DNA of 64,000 bases from Candidatus Jettenia sp. AMX2 (GTDB lineage Bacteria; Planctomycetota; Brocadiia; Brocadiales; Brocadiaceae), in assembly GCA_030583665.1 (NCBI GenBank), contig CP129469.1, positions 3,215,043-3,279,042 on the forward strand, in the 5' to 3' direction. Made by a program: the position numbers and the translations under genes. Under the pieces are notes generated by a model. The model did no database searches. It was not told where the DNA came from and saw only the letters and a list, made by a program, of their open reading frames with translations. Positions 1-9,290 of the stretch are shown here, piece after piece. Every line of letters starts with the position of its first letter. Positions within the stretch are counted from its first letter, which is position 1.

Positions 1-949
1 CGTGTTTTGGTTCGGGGAGATCATCCCAATAGTGACGAAGCGCATCTACTACCCAATAAGGATCATTGGTGCCCAGCAGTAATAATTTTGGCATCGTGTA
101 GCGCTGCCGGTAGCTGTAAGGATCAACCCATTCCCGGAGGGTAACCATATCAGGCTCGTCCATGCGGTCAACAAGATTACGACTGGTATAGTCAATGATT
201 TTTTCACTCTGTTTACCATACATTTTTCTTGCCCAATCGGTCTGCTTTTTCATGTTAAGCATATCGATTACCATGGGAGCGATCGCTTTAACGCGCGGAT
301 CTACTGCCGCGGTAAGCCACGTTGTCCATCCGCGTTTTGATGCTCCGGATACAACAAAGCGTGTGATTTCCTGGTCAAATGTCTTCCGGATGACTGCCTG
401 TACTGCATCCATACCCCGAACGACACTTTTCACCATGGGGAATAACAAAGGCCAGGTTACATCTTTTGTGTCTAAATATTTTTCAAAGGTATATGCGATG
501 AGCGCGTCTTCATAAAGGTCATGAAATAGTGGCTGGTTCGGAACGTTCGTGATGACTGCGGCAACGGTTCCTGCTCTTCGGGCAAGAAAGGATAACGATT
601 CGATTTCCTTGCTTCCGTCTCCATCGCCTGTTACAAACAAAAATGCAATTTCAGGGTTGCGTATAAGAGCGGGGCGTACCACCTGTACATGGTGAGTCCA
701 AAACAGCCCGCGCCAGGTTTGGGAGACTATTTCCATATGGAGAATGGTGGCATCATGAAGGGTTTTTTGTTTTTGGCATTTCCATATGAAGCTGGCATCC
801 TTCTCTTTGATATAGTTTTCTAATAATTCTGCAAAAAGTGTATTGGTAAAAAGCATGAGAATGAAAAAGAAAACCCAGGAAAAGACAAAGCCAAATTTTA
901 CCTGTCGAACCGTAGTGTTTTTGATAAAAAGGAAAGCATTAAGGGGCAT
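1..949 (-). CDS. PqaA-like PhoPQ-activated pathogenicity-related protein, 3' end outside window
   Basis: The minus frame is open from ATG at 949 to the window edge, so 316 residues are visible and the C-terminus is missing. A hydrophobic segment at about residues 20-40 suggests an N-terminal signal or anchor. The body carries FVTGDGDGSKE, an NVPNQPLFHD stretch and SGASKRGWT, the GxSKRGW nucleophile-elbow region of the PhoPQ-activated pathogenicity-related family (alpha/beta-hydrolase fold, PF10142). The family is exported; its substrate is not established. An alternative ATG at 939 is out of frame. The assignment rests on these motifs; the physiological role is unknown. Confidence 0.8.
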   Translation of the reverse strand, partial: MPLNAFLFIKNTTVRQVKFGFVFSWVFFFILMLFTNTLFAELLENYIKEKDASFIWKCQKQKTLHDATILHMEIVSQTWRGLFWTHHVQVVRPALIRNPEIAFLFVTGDGDGSKEIESLSFLARRAGTVAAVITNVPNQPLFHDLYEDALIAYTFEKYLDTKDVTWPLLFPMVKSVVRGMDAVQAVIRKTFDQEITRFVVSGASKRGWTTWLTAAVDPRVKAIAPMVIDMLNMKKQTDWARKMYGKQSEKIIDYTSRNLVDRMDEPDMVTLREWVDPYSYRQRYTMPKLLLLGTNDPYWVVDALRHYWDDLPEPKH

Positions 950-1028
950 TTTTACGAAAGATACAAGAAATACAAAATGTATTATTGCCTGTGTTATGCC
1001 GTGTAAGGCAGCACAGGTTTCCCGTTAC

Positions 1029-1979
1029 CTAAAAAACAGGTCTGGGAAATAAACGCACTTGCTGGACAATTTCCGGTACCGCTTCTTCCCATTCAACAGC
1101 CATAATGTGGATGCCTGCCAGGCCCTTAATTTCTCTCACCTGCTCTATAACCTCAAGGCATATCTTAATACCTTCTTCCTTACCCTTCTTTGCGGCCGAT
1201 GCTGCCGTCATGCGGTTCATAATATCATCGGGTACCTCCATACCGGGTACATGGTATTTCATGTGCCTGGCCATACCGGCCGATTTAAGCGGAGCAACAC
1301 CAGCCAGGATAAAAACCTTTTCATGAAGGCCCATATCGGTAACCAGTTTCATCCAGTCCCGGAATTTTTTTACATTGTAAATAATCTGAGTCTGAACAAA
1401 ATCCGCACCGGCAGCAACCTTCTTGGCAAGTCTTATGGCACGGAATTGAAAAGGATCAGCAAATGGGTTTTCGGCTGCGCCAATAAAAAATCTTGGCTCC
1501 GATACTTTCAATTCCTGGCCAGATTGAAATTTTTTTTCATCCCGAAGGGTTTTTACCATGTGGATGAGTTGTATCGAATCGATATCAAAGACCCCTTTTG
1601 CCATTGGGTGGTCCCCGAATTTCTGGTGATCACCGGTTAAACAGAGAAGATTTTTTAAATCCAGGGCAGCGGCTCCCAGGAGGTCACTCTGGATGGCAAT
1701 GCGATTCCTGTCACGGCACGTCATCTGGATGATTGGTTCTAATCCGGCATCCATAAGAATCCTGCCGGAAGCTATACTGGACATGCGCACTACGGCCGTC
1801 TGACAGTCGGTAATATTAAAGGCATCTCCATAACCTTTCAGTATGACGGCTTTTTTTTCTATTGCAGAACGGTCGGCGCCACGTGGCGGACCAAGTTCTG
1901 CCGTAACAGCAAACTGTCCGCTTCGTAATAGTTTTTCTAAATTACTTCCGGATTTTACATTTATAGTGTTTTCAGGCAT
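1029..1979 (-). CDS. metF: 5,10-methylenetetrahydrofolate reductase
   Basis: This 316-residue TIM-barrel flavoprotein is of usual MetF length. It reduces methylene-THF to methyl-THF in the cytoplasm. Visible family features include the N-terminal TAELGPPRG segment, the NITDCQ stretch, MTCRDRN and LCLTGDHQKFGDHP, and the ADFVQTQIIYN strand near residue 195. It lies 168 bp downstream of a MetV-like gene and, further upstream, a large flavin/iron-sulfur oxidoreductase, all on the minus strand. This layout resembles the MetF/MetV modules of acetyl-CoA-pathway organisms rather than a methionine-biosynthesis gene alone. A 94-bp MITE lies between metF and metV, which may weaken strict co-transcription. 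Confidence 0.92.
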   Translation of the reverse strand: MPENTINVKSGSNLEKLLRSGQFAVTAELGPPRGADRSAIEKKAVILKGYGDAFNITDCQTAVVRMSSIASGRILMDAGLEPIIQMTCRDRNRIAIQSDLLGAAALDLKNLLCLTGDHQKFGDHPMAKGVFDIDSIQLIHMVKTLRDEKKFQSGQELKVSEPRFFIGAAENPFADPFQFRAIRLAKKVAAGADFVQTQIIYNVKKFRDWMKLVTDMGLHEKVFILAGVAPLKSAGMARHMKYHVPGMEVPDDIMNRMTAASAAKKGKEEGIKICLEVIEQVREIKGLAGIHIMAVEWEEAVPEIVQQVRLFPRPVF

Positions 1980-2008
1980 AGTTGATACTTATTTTTTCCT
2001 ATTAGGAA

Positions 2009-2102
2009 ATATAGCCAAACAAGTCATGTTTTCGGTGCTTAATCCGATAAAGACCAGAAATTTAACCGGTATTTTTCGAAAAGCAGAAGATTTTGGCTAT
2101 AT
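2009..2102. repeat. 94-bp MITE-like element, copy 1 (TIR ATATAGCCAAA)
   Basis: The element begins ATATAGCCAAA and ends with the exact reverse complement TTTGGCTATAT. A second 94-bp copy in opposite orientation lies at 35100-35193 with the same ends and a largely matching interior (shared words TCGGTGCTTAATCC, AAAGACCAGA, TTTTCGAAAA). No protein is encoded. Equal length, inverted termini and dispersal between metV and metF here point to a small non-autonomous mobile element. Confidence 0.75.
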
Positions 2103-2147
2103 ATTCTACAAACATAGTTTATATCCTCCCATAAAAGAGGACCATTT

Positions 2148-2825
2148 TTATTGTTTTTTCATAACCAGATGTTCAAGCACCATCTTCCTTGGATGGTTTT
2201 CAGCGCCGGTGGTCCAGTCCTTGGGTGGCACAATGGTTTCCATGGTTGCCAGGAGTTCCTGGGTATCCAACTGTTCATATATCTGGTTCCACACACAAGG
2301 GGTTTCCTGTGAGACCTCGCAGGTTCCGTTTTGTGAACCGCCGCAAGGTCCGTTCAGGAGGCTTTTTGCACACCGGCTTACCGGGCATAATCCTCCGGTA
2401 GTTCCCAGAATACAATTCCCACAGCCGGAACACCGCTCCCAAAAAATTCCCTGTTCAACAGGTCCACCCATGAAGGTCGTATTCAGGCCGGGAAAAATTC
2501 TTATCTTAGGGAATCTTTCGGCCATATACTGAACCCCTATGCCACAGGCAATGGAAAGAACGGCGTCGCAGTCATTCACAACATCTCTGATGGCATCAAT
2601 AAATTCCCATTCGCACTGCCGGAGTGTCGAATCCTCTTTAACCTCTATCTCCCTGCCCTCCGATTGGGCGGAGAGGCGGAGTTGTGCTGCAAGTTCTGCA
2701 ACCTGTTTTTCTCCGCCTGTGTGACATATCGTTACACATGAGCCACAACCGAGCACACAAATCTTTCTAAACCCGGCAAGCATCTGTTTTATTTCCTGAA
2801 ACGGTTTTGATGCTGCTACGATCAT
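2148..2825 (-). CDS. metV: MetV-like zinc/iron-sulfur partner of MetF
   Basis: The protein has 225 residues and is cysteine-rich: VLGCGSCVTICHTGG near residue 28, SIACGIGVQ near 100, and a CSGCGNCILG..GGLCPVSRC..GPCGG cluster at about 138-175. This is the MetV / methylene-THF reductase C-terminal family (PF12225 type), which partners MetF in the Wood-Ljungdahl pathway. It probably delivers electrons to MetF. It sits immediately upstream of metF on the same strand and downstream of a flavin/ferredoxin/MvhD-like fusion protein that could be its electron donor. Family assignment is firm; the complex is inferred from context. Confidence 0.85.
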   Translation of the reverse strand: MIVAASKPFQEIKQMLAGFRKICVLGCGSCVTICHTGGEKQVAELAAQLRLSAQSEGREIEVKEDSTLRQCEWEFIDAIRDVVNDCDAVLSIACGIGVQYMAERFPKIRIFPGLNTTFMGGPVEQGIFWERCSGCGNCILGTTGGLCPVSRCAKSLLNGPCGGSQNGTCEVSQETPCVWNQIYEQLDTQELLATMETIVPPKDWTTGAENHPRKMVLEHLVMKKQ

Positions 2826-2902
2826 AATAATTCACCACGAAATTTTTATAAATGCCGCGTGGAGACGCAAGATTTTGCGTCTCCACGTTTATATATATGT
2901 TA

Positions 2903-3062
2903 AGGAATTTCAAACTGTTAGTTCCTCCCCCCTGTCTGCGTGTCGCACAGCACAGGCAGGGAGGTTAAGGTGGGGGTGAAAGGAACAATCTGTGATCACC
3001 CTCCCTTAATCCCTCCCGTCAAGGGAGGGAAAATGTGTTTTTTAGTCGCCGTAAGGCCTAAT
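2903..3062. repeat. Interspersed about 160-bp repeat, copy 1
   Basis: This shares long identical stretches with repeats at 22359-22507 and 54671-54899, for example GATCACCCTCCCTTAATCC and CCCTCCCGTCAAGGGAGGG. It contains a palindrome CCTGTCTGCGTG..CACAGGCAG at 2931-2959. It runs into the 3' end of the neighbouring oxidoreductase gene: that gene's TAG stop (3058-3060) lies in the repeat-terminal GGCCTAATTC word. No coding capacity is evident. Confidence 0.75.
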
Positions 3063-5130
3063 TCATTTTCAGTTCCTCTATCATTTTAACAGCAAGTTCT
3101 GTAAATTCCTCTCCATTCTGCGAAGTAATAAAATGGGTCTGGAATTGTCTGTCAACTGCACCTGCAGCAGTGAGAAGCCGGGTGGTAAATGTTGCCCGTT
3201 TTTCAATCCATTCCTGTTCTTTGCAAAAGTGGCAGGCATCGTCCCTGCAAGCTGTTACCAGTACACCCTGTGCACCTAATTCAAAGGCCCTCAAATAGAG
3301 AGAAGGTTCTGCCTTTCCCAGCCCCAATATACCCACCCTCCTGATATGGAAAGAGATTACATCGGAGGTGGAGTCTTTCCCCTTTTCATCATATGCGCTG
3401 TATTGACAATAAAAATTGATAATGAGGGGTTTTACGCCCCTGACAGATGCATCCCGAAAAACAGCTTTGAGGGTATCCTTGCCCATGTCTTCCAGAGAGG
3501 TTTTAAAAGTGATTGCCCTGGCAGGGCATTCCACGATACATAATCCACATGACTGGCAGTCTCCGCCAATAGAAGCCGTGGTATTTCCCTTTTCAATCTT
3601 TGGTACCTGAAACGGACATATTCTTACACAGGTAAGGCATCCCACACACGATGTGTCATCTACGATAGCGCCGGCGCCGCAGTTCATGCATCGTTGCGCT
3701 TCCTTCACCGCTGCGCTTAGAGAAAATCCAAACTCTACTTCATCAAAACCACGTAACCTTTTCTCCAGGGACATGGCGGGCATTTCCTGCCTTTGTTCCT
3801 TCTTGATCAGGGTAATCCTTGACAAATCAAGGTCGGGAACCGCAGGCGTATTATCCTCTTTTTCATCCTTTACAGCAGTATTTTTCAACGCATTATGGAT
3901 AGCGATTGCCGCTTTTTTTCCGTGTGCGATACTCTCCGTCATGGTTCCGCGGCCCAGAACAACGTCTCCTCCCGCATATACAGCATTTACCGAGGTACGA
4001 AAAGTCTGTGGGTCAACGACAATTGTGCCACCACGGGTAATCTGAATACCCTCCTGTCCTTTCAGGAACGAAAGGTTTGACATCTGTCCGATAGCGAGAA
4101 TAATCGTATCCGCCTCTATAATGGATTCTGACCCTTCATAGAAAGCCGGGTTAAACCGTTTTTGTTCATCAAAAACATATTTTACCCTGAGGGTTTCCAG
4201 CCCTGTTACTTTTCCTTCCTTTCCAAGGATACGTTTCGGACCGGCAGAGTTATAGAGTATTACCCCTTCATGAAGGACCTCTTCTATCTCAAAATCCGTC
4301 GTTGGCATTTCCTTGCGGGATTCGAGGCAAACAACGGATACCTTATCAGGCTTCAGGCGCAAGGCCGTACGCGCACAATCCATTGCCACAGCACCTCCAC
4401 CAATCACCAGCACATTTTTTCCGATGCTGGCATGTCCCTTGGTATTTACTTCCTGCAAAAAAGATATGCCTTTAAGGACACCATCAAGGGTTGCTCCCTC
4501 AATATTGAGAGAACGGCTTTCCAGCAATCCTACTGCAATAAAGATAGCTGCATAACCATCCTTTTTCAGGCTATCAAAGGTAATATCTTTGCCAAAGGTA
4601 GTATTATATTCGATTTTAACTCCCAATTGCCGAATAAAATCAACCTCTTTATCGATAGCTTCCCTGGCGAGACGGTAGGTTGGCACACCCATGCGGAGCA
4701 TGCCGCCCGGTGTGGGATTAGACTCAAAAACCGTGCAGGAGTATCCGAGAAGGGCAAGATCATTTGCAGCAGCAAGCCCTGCCGGACCAGCACCGATGAT
4801 CGCAATCCTTTCCGGATAATTTTCGGCAGTTGTCTTTTTTGTCTCTTCAGAAAAATTGTCCCCCAGAAAACGTTTGAGCCATGCGACTGCGACAGGCGAG
4901 TCAGTGCTGTTGCGACGGCATTTCGTTTCACAGGGATGGGTACAAATACGGCCACAAACAGAGGGGAGCGGGTTTCTTGACCTTACTAAACGGAAGGCTT
5001 CCCGAAATCGTCCTCTGGCAATAAGCTGAACATAATCACGTGCGTCCTGCCGGATCGGGCACGCAAGGATACAGGGGGCTTCTTCGTATGTTGTTTTATC
5101 AGGTTTTTTACAGGCTTCGTCTGTTACCAT
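3058..5130 (-). CDS. NfnB/GltD-like FAD-NAD(P) oxidoreductase fused to 2x[4Fe-4S] ferredoxin and MvhD-like domain
   Basis: This is a 690-residue fusion. Residues about 15-100 carry the GltD-type N-terminal iron-sulfur domain (CILACPIRQD, CGRICTHPCETKC). IIGAGPAGLAAA near 110 binds FAD and VIGGGAVAMDCA near 245 binds NAD(P). C-terminal cysteines (CMNCGAG, CVGCLTCVRICP, CQSCGLCIVECP) form ferredoxin-type clusters at about 480-545. The last 120 residues (NFYCQYSAYD, GVLVTACRDDACHF) match the MvhD/FlpD hydrogenase-delta family that links Hdr-like complexes. The gene lies just upstream of metV-metF. I infer that it moves electrons between NAD(P)H, ferredoxin and the MetFV module, possibly by flavin-based bifurcation. 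The direction of electron flow cannot be read from the sequence. Confidence 0.85.
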   Translation of the reverse strand: MVTDEACKKPDKTTYEEAPCILACPIRQDARDYVQLIARGRFREAFRLVRSRNPLPSVCGRICTHPCETKCRRNSTDSPVAVAWLKRFLGDNFSEETKKTTAENYPERIAIIGAGPAGLAAANDLALLGYSCTVFESNPTPGGMLRMGVPTYRLAREAIDKEVDFIRQLGVKIEYNTTFGKDITFDSLKKDGYAAIFIAVGLLESRSLNIEGATLDGVLKGISFLQEVNTKGHASIGKNVLVIGGGAVAMDCARTALRLKPDKVSVVCLESRKEMPTTDFEIEEVLHEGVILYNSAGPKRILGKEGKVTGLETLRVKYVFDEQKRFNPAFYEGSESIIEADTIILAIGQMSNLSFLKGQEGIQITRGGTIVVDPQTFRTSVNAVYAGGDVVLGRGTMTESIAHGKKAAIAIHNALKNTAVKDEKEDNTPAVPDLDLSRITLIKKEQRQEMPAMSLEKRLRGFDEVEFGFSLSAAVKEAQRCMNCGAGAIVDDTSCVGCLTCVRICPFQVPKIEKGNTTASIGGDCQSCGLCIVECPARAITFKTSLEDMGKDTLKAVFRDASVRGVKPLIINFYCQYSAYDEKGKDSTSDVISFHIRRVGILGLGKAEPSLYLRAFELGAQGVLVTACRDDACHFCKEQEWIEKRATFTTRLLTAAGAVDRQFQTHFITSQNGEEFTELAVKMIEELKMN

Positions 5131-5269
5131 ACTAATTTCTCAGTAATAAATAGATTTTCATGTTTTGGTTATTACCGGAAAGACATACGTTTCCAACGGT
5201 CTGTTATTCCGGGGTATTTCTGAATCTATGGTTTTTGATCTTCCCGTTCACTGTGGTTTCTCTTGCAGG

Positions 5270-5683
5270 CTATTCCCCCATGGCTTTAATCGTCAGCCTT
5301 TTGCTGCGCTGGCCGTCAAATTCTGCATAAAATATCTGCTGCCAGGTCCCCAAATCTAATTTTCCATGCGTAACGGGAACGATTACCTGATGCCCGATAA
5401 GAAGGTTTCGGAGGTGTGCATCTCCATTAACCTCTCCTGTTCTGTGATGGTAATAATCGTGACCTTCCGGAATCAGTTTAAGAAGCCATTCTTCGATATC
5501 ACGGTGAAGCCCAGGCTCTGCATCATTAATAAAAACACCTGATGTTATATGCAAGGCAGAAACCAGAACCATACCTTCACAAATATTGCACTTTTCAACC
5601 ACTGCGACAACATTTCTTGTGATATTAATAAATTCGCGTCGCTTTTTCGTGTGAAAGGTTATATATTCTGTCAGAAATTTCAT
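5270..5683 (-). CDS. yjbQ: YjbQ / UPF0047 family protein
   Basis: The product has 137 residues from the ATG at 5683 ([10 protein letters not shown]). A longer frame to 5725 exists, but the conserved family start is at MKFL. Family motifs are [15 protein letters not shown] and the [26 protein letters not shown] core with its conserved His/Asp, followed by [19 protein letters not shown]0047 proteins form trimers; E. coli YjbQ has weak thiamine-phosphate synthase activity, but the real role is unsettled. It lies between nadB and the oxidoreductase gene on the same strand, with no evident functional link. Confidence 0.85.
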   Translation of the reverse strand: MKFLTEYITFHTKKRREFINITRNVVAVVEKCNICEGMVLVSALHITSGVFINDAEPGLHRDIEEWLLKLIPEGHDYYHHRTGEVNGDAHLRNLLIGHQVIVPVTHGKLDLGTWQQIFYAEFDGQRSKRLTIKAMGE

Positions 5684-5794
5684 CAGAGGATTATTTCTTT
5701 CCGGTAAAATACAACAGGCAAACACAGTGTCTAAGATGAATATAATGTTTTTAATGTAATGGTTAATGCAAAGGTTGTCAAGAAAAATGACTGG

Positions 5795-7402
5795 CTATCG
5801 TTTGAAAACAATGTGTTTTTTCCACCGCGTATCATCTGTTTTTGGGTAATCTAACCGGTGGTGTACACCACGGGATTCTTTTCGTTTGCGGGCTGAGGAT
5901 ACAATAAGCCAGGAAACCAGCAGCATGTTCTGTAATTCCCACCCGACGGAATGAGAGAACTCTTTGTCCATTACGTAACTGCACCACATCTCGATCATCT
6001 CTTCTGCTTCAAGAAGGTGTCTTTCATCCCGTTCGATTCCGGCATCCCTCCACATGAGACTTTTAAGAGCATTTCCGATATCATTCAGATTTAGCCAGCT
6101 AATCTTCGATAAGCCCAGTGTCTCATCAACGGCATACGGCAGGAATTTATGTTTTGTTCTTTGAATTGCCCCCGCAGCATCCGTTCCTGCTCTGTGACCG
6201 GTTACCAGCCCCTCCAGCAATGAATTGCTACCGAGCCGGTTTGCTCCATGCATTTCCGTACAGGCGGATTCCCCGCAGGCATAGAGATGCTTGATGGTGG
6301 TTCTGCAAAAACGATTGACCTTAACGCCACCAATCATGTAATGGGCGCTGGGACGGACAGGGATGAGGTCCCTGGCAATATCGATTCCGAACGTGGCACA
6401 AATTTCCCTGATTTTGGGGAACCGGGAATAGAGTTTTTCTTTTGGTATATGACGGACATCTATATATACATTGGTATGGTCGGTTTTTACCATCTCCTGC
6501 AAGATACTCTGGCTCACAATATCCCTGGGTGCAAGTTCTGCCTGGGGGTGATACTTAGGCATAAACCGCTCGCCCTTTTTATTTCGTAAAATTCCGCCCT
6601 CTCCGCGCACCGTTTCGGTAATAAGAAACCGTACTGCCCCTGCAATATAAAGCGTTGTAGGATGAAACTGCACGAATTCCATGTCCTGAACAGCGGCGCC
6701 TGCCCGGTAGGCTGCTGCTATGCCATCCCCTGTAGCAACACCCGGATTTGTTGTTTCTCGGTAAACCTGCCCACAACCACCTGTCGCCAGAATCGTGCGT
6801 TGCGACCAAATCAGCATTTTCCCCTTCTTTGCATGCCATGCAACCGCACCGTGGCAGGTAGTTTCCTTCGTTATAAGATCTATGATATAGGTATGTTCAA
6901 ATAATTTGATATTACTATTTTCCTTCACAATGCGTATCAGGGTTTGTTCTATTTCGTTGCCGGTAGAATCACCCTGGGCGCGCAGAATCCTGGGGAAACT
7001 GTGGCCGCCTTCCTGGGTAAAAACCAGTTGATTGTCTTCCTTATCAAATGATGCGCCGTACCTTATCAGGTCTTTTATCCGGCCAGGACCTTCATTGATA
7101 ATTGCTTTTACTGACATGGTGCTGCACAAACCCTGACCGGCATCCACGGTATCTTTTATGTGTTTTGCAACAGAGTCCTTTTCTGATAATACACCGGCAA
7201 TGCCTCCCTGAGCATACGAGGTGTTGTTTTCGTCTATCTTGTCTTTTGTAACAACAAGTACTGAATTATATTTTGCTGCCTGAATGGCTGCACTAAGGCC
7301 TGCTATTCCGCTTCCGATTATTAATATATCCGTAAAGATATGAGATGAGGTGTGGCTATCGAAAGAAACGAGATACCGCTTCGGTGCTATTTGTTTTTTC
7401 AT
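5795..7402 (-). CDS. nadB: L-aspartate oxidase
   Basis: At 535 residues this is of NadB length. The ADP-binding motif IIGSGIAGLSAAIQAA is near residue 29. The SYAQGGIAGVL and LATGGCGQVYRETTNPG motifs, the HPTTLY/TETVRGEGG substrate region and the HMIGGV-equivalent AHYMIGGVKV..CGESACTEMHGANRLGSNSLLEGLV region identify the succinate-dehydrogenase-like flavoprotein family. It oxidises aspartate to iminoaspartate, the first step of quinolinate/NAD biosynthesis; other acceptors such as fumarate serve when oxygen is absent. No nadA or nadC is adjacent. Confidence 0.95.
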   Translation of the reverse strand: MKKQIAPKRYLVSFDSHTSSHIFTDILIIGSGIAGLSAAIQAAKYNSVLVVTKDKIDENNTSYAQGGIAGVLSEKDSVAKHIKDTVDAGQGLCSTMSVKAIINEGPGRIKDLIRYGASFDKEDNQLVFTQEGGHSFPRILRAQGDSTGNEIEQTLIRIVKENSNIKLFEHTYIIDLITKETTCHGAVAWHAKKGKMLIWSQRTILATGGCGQVYRETTNPGVATGDGIAAAYRAGAAVQDMEFVQFHPTTLYIAGAVRFLITETVRGEGGILRNKKGERFMPKYHPQAELAPRDIVSQSILQEMVKTDHTNVYIDVRHIPKEKLYSRFPKIREICATFGIDIARDLIPVRPSAHYMIGGVKVNRFCRTTIKHLYACGESACTEMHGANRLGSNSLLEGLVTGHRAGTDAAGAIQRTKHKFLPYAVDETLGLSKISWLNLNDIGNALKSLMWRDAGIERDERHLLEAEEMIEMWCSYVMDKEFSHSVGWELQNMLLVSWLIVSSARKRKESRGVHHRLDYPKTDDTRWKKHIVFKR

Positions 7403-7562
7403 AGGACAAGATTGTATCGGTAAGGAACAGATTTGTCAAAAAACTAAATTATTCCGAAGGATATTGTGTAAGATTTCCGTTTAAAGATACAGAAAAATAG
7501 TGTAAAATTCACTTTCAGTGCTTTATAATGTTGTGATAATAACCTTTCAGGGGGAAAATTCC

Positions 7563-8498
7563 ATGCGGACGGTAATTACCGGAGGAGCAGGATTTCTTGG
7601 TTCACACCTGTGCGATTATTTAATAGAAAAGGGACACGAAGTTATCTGCATTGATAATTTACTAACAGGTAGTGAAGAAAATATTTGCCATTTAATGGGA
7701 AACAGCCATTTCCGCTTTATAAAATATAACGTAAGCGATTTTATCTATGTTGATGGGCATATCGATAATGTATTACATTTTGCATCACCGGCAAGCCCTT
7801 TAGATTACCTTGAATTGCCAATACAAACCTTGAAAGTAGGATCACTTGGGACATTAAACAGTTTGGGGCTGGCCAAGGCAAAGAAGGCGCGGTTTCTTCT
7901 GGCATCTACTTCTGAGGTGTACGGGGACCCTCAGGTTCATCCGCAACGGGAGGATTATTGGGGTCATGTAAATCCTGTAGGGCCCCGGGGTGTTTATGAT
8001 GAAGCAAAACGATTTGCAGAGGCAATGACCATGGCTTATCACCGATATCATAAGGTAGATACCAGGATTGCAAGGATATTTAATACGTATGGACCGCGGA
8101 TGCGCATAAGAGATGGGCGCGCACTGCCGAACTTCATGTGTATGGCGTTGAAAGGTGAAGATATAACGGTATATGGTAATGGATTACAAACGAGAAGTTT
8201 TTGCTATGTTTCCGATCTTATCGAAGGGATCTGCCGGCTGCTTGTTTCACAGGAACATGAGCCGGTGAATATTGGAAATCCGGAAGAGATCACCGTCTTG
8301 CAGCTGGCAGAAGAGATCCGGGAACTTGCAGGCAGCAAGAGCAAGATCGTATTTCATCCGCTTCCTGTAGATGATCCGAAAATCAGACAACCTGACATTT
8401 CCAAAGCAAAGAAGATCCTGGGGTGGGAACCCCGGGTTCCCCGCCGGGAAGGGCTGAAACAAGCACTTGACTATTTTAAAGAGGTGTTACAGAAATGA
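7563..8498 (+). CDS. UDP-glucuronate decarboxylase-type NAD-dependent epimerase
   Basis: The product has 311 residues from ATG 7563, which is preceded by a CAGGGGG ribosome-binding site; the frame extends upstream to 7518 without such support. An N-terminal [11 protein letters not shown] Rossmann motif, the STSEVYGDP serine and YDEAKRFAE (YxxxK) give the extended-SDR catalytic set, and [10 protein letters not shown] is typical of UDP-xylose synthases. It converts UDP-glucuronate to UDP-xylose for glycan or LPS synthesis. It overlaps the next gene by ATGA. Confidence 0.88.
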   Translation: MRTVITGGAGFLGSHLCDYLIEKGHEVICIDNLLTGSEENICHLMGNSHFRFIKYNVSDFIYVDGHIDNVLHFASPASPLDYLELPIQTLKVGSLGTLNSLGLAKAKKARFLLASTSEVYGDPQVHPQREDYWGHVNPVGPRGVYDEAKRFAEAMTMAYHRYHKVDTRIARIFNTYGPRMRIRDGRALPNFMCMALKGEDITVYGNGLQTRSFCYVSDLIEGICRLLVSQEHEPVNIGNPEEITVLQLAEEIRELAGSKSKIVFHPLPVDDPKIRQPDISKAKKILGWEPRVPRREGLKQALDYFKEVLQK

Positions 8499-9100
8499 GT
8501 ACTACCATGAAAAAAGTAGTGGGCATCTTCGGTAGTCCGCGTCCCGATGGAAATTCTGACACCGTGCTTAACTACGCACTGCGGGGGGCTGCAGCAAGCG
8601 GCGCTTCTATAGAAAAAATTTACGTGCGTGACATAAAAATTGCCCCCTGTAATTCCTGTGGTGGATGTTTTGAAAAGGGGGTTTGCGTTATTCGTGATGA
8701 TATGCAAAAGGTGTATTCTGAACTTACGAATACAGACGGTATTCTGGTATCCTCTCCTCTCTATTTTATGGGAGTAACTGCCCAGTTAAAGGCGCTCATT
8801 GATCGATGCCAGAGTTTTTGGGCACAAAAATATATTCTCCGCTTGCCAATCAGAAAAGAAGGAAAAATTGCACAAGGCTTATTCCTGGCAACTGCGGCAC
8901 GGAGTGACGAAAAGGATTTGTTTACAGGAGCAGTCAAAACTATAAAAGCGTTCTTTCATGTAGTAGATACCCGGTATAAGGGGGATTTGTTGTGCCCGGG
9001 ATTAGAGGGAAAGGGAGAGGTAAACAAAAAGGAAGCCTTGCTGCAACAGGCATACAATGCAGGCAGGCAATTATGTACAGCCGGCACAGATGTACTGTAA
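8495..9100 (+). CDS. NADPH-dependent FMN reductase / iron-sulfur flavoprotein
   Basis: The product is 201 residues; the start at 8495 overlaps the previous stop (ATGA), implying translational coupling. The [11 protein letters not shown] phosphate loop is the FMN site of flavodoxin-fold reductases. [13 protein letters not shown] at about 55-67 gives closely spaced cysteines like those of the archaeal/anaerobic iron-sulfur flavoproteins (Isf), and VSSPLYFMG is the family strand. It probably reduces quinones, disulfides or other small electron acceptors. Its pairing with a sugar-nucleotide enzyme looks operonic but has no obvious biochemical logic. Confidence 0.8.
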   Translation: MSTTMKKVVGIFGSPRPDGNSDTVLNYALRGAAASGASIEKIYVRDIKIAPCNSCGGCFEKGVCVIRDDMQKVYSELTNTDGILVSSPLYFMGVTAQLKALIDRCQSFWAQKYILRLPIRKEGKIAQGLFLATAARSDEKDLFTGAVKTIKAFFHVVDTRYKGDLLCPGLEGKGEVNKKEALLQQAYNAGRQLCTAGTDVL

Positions 9101-9290
9101 TCACTTGCACGCATAGCAAATGAATACGAAAAACATTCAAGTATCATTTTCGGGAGCGCTGAAAAAGTGGCTATCAAAAGAAACCTGATTTGTCACACAT
9201 TCGTTTTATTGGAAGGAAAGAATTCTCTCCGGCGGTTTGGCCCATAGTGTTTTTTACTCAAGGGCTCAAAGAGGAGATTGGGGGACATTT

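Noticed and set aside
195-515. 106-codon plus frame near the left edge
   Set aside because: It is antisense to the PqaA-like gene, whose minus frame is open for the entire 949 bp and has family motifs.
7518-7562. Upstream-extended start of the UDP-glucuronate decarboxylase
   Set aside because: The Rossmann motif begins right after ATG 7563, which has its own ribosome-binding site.
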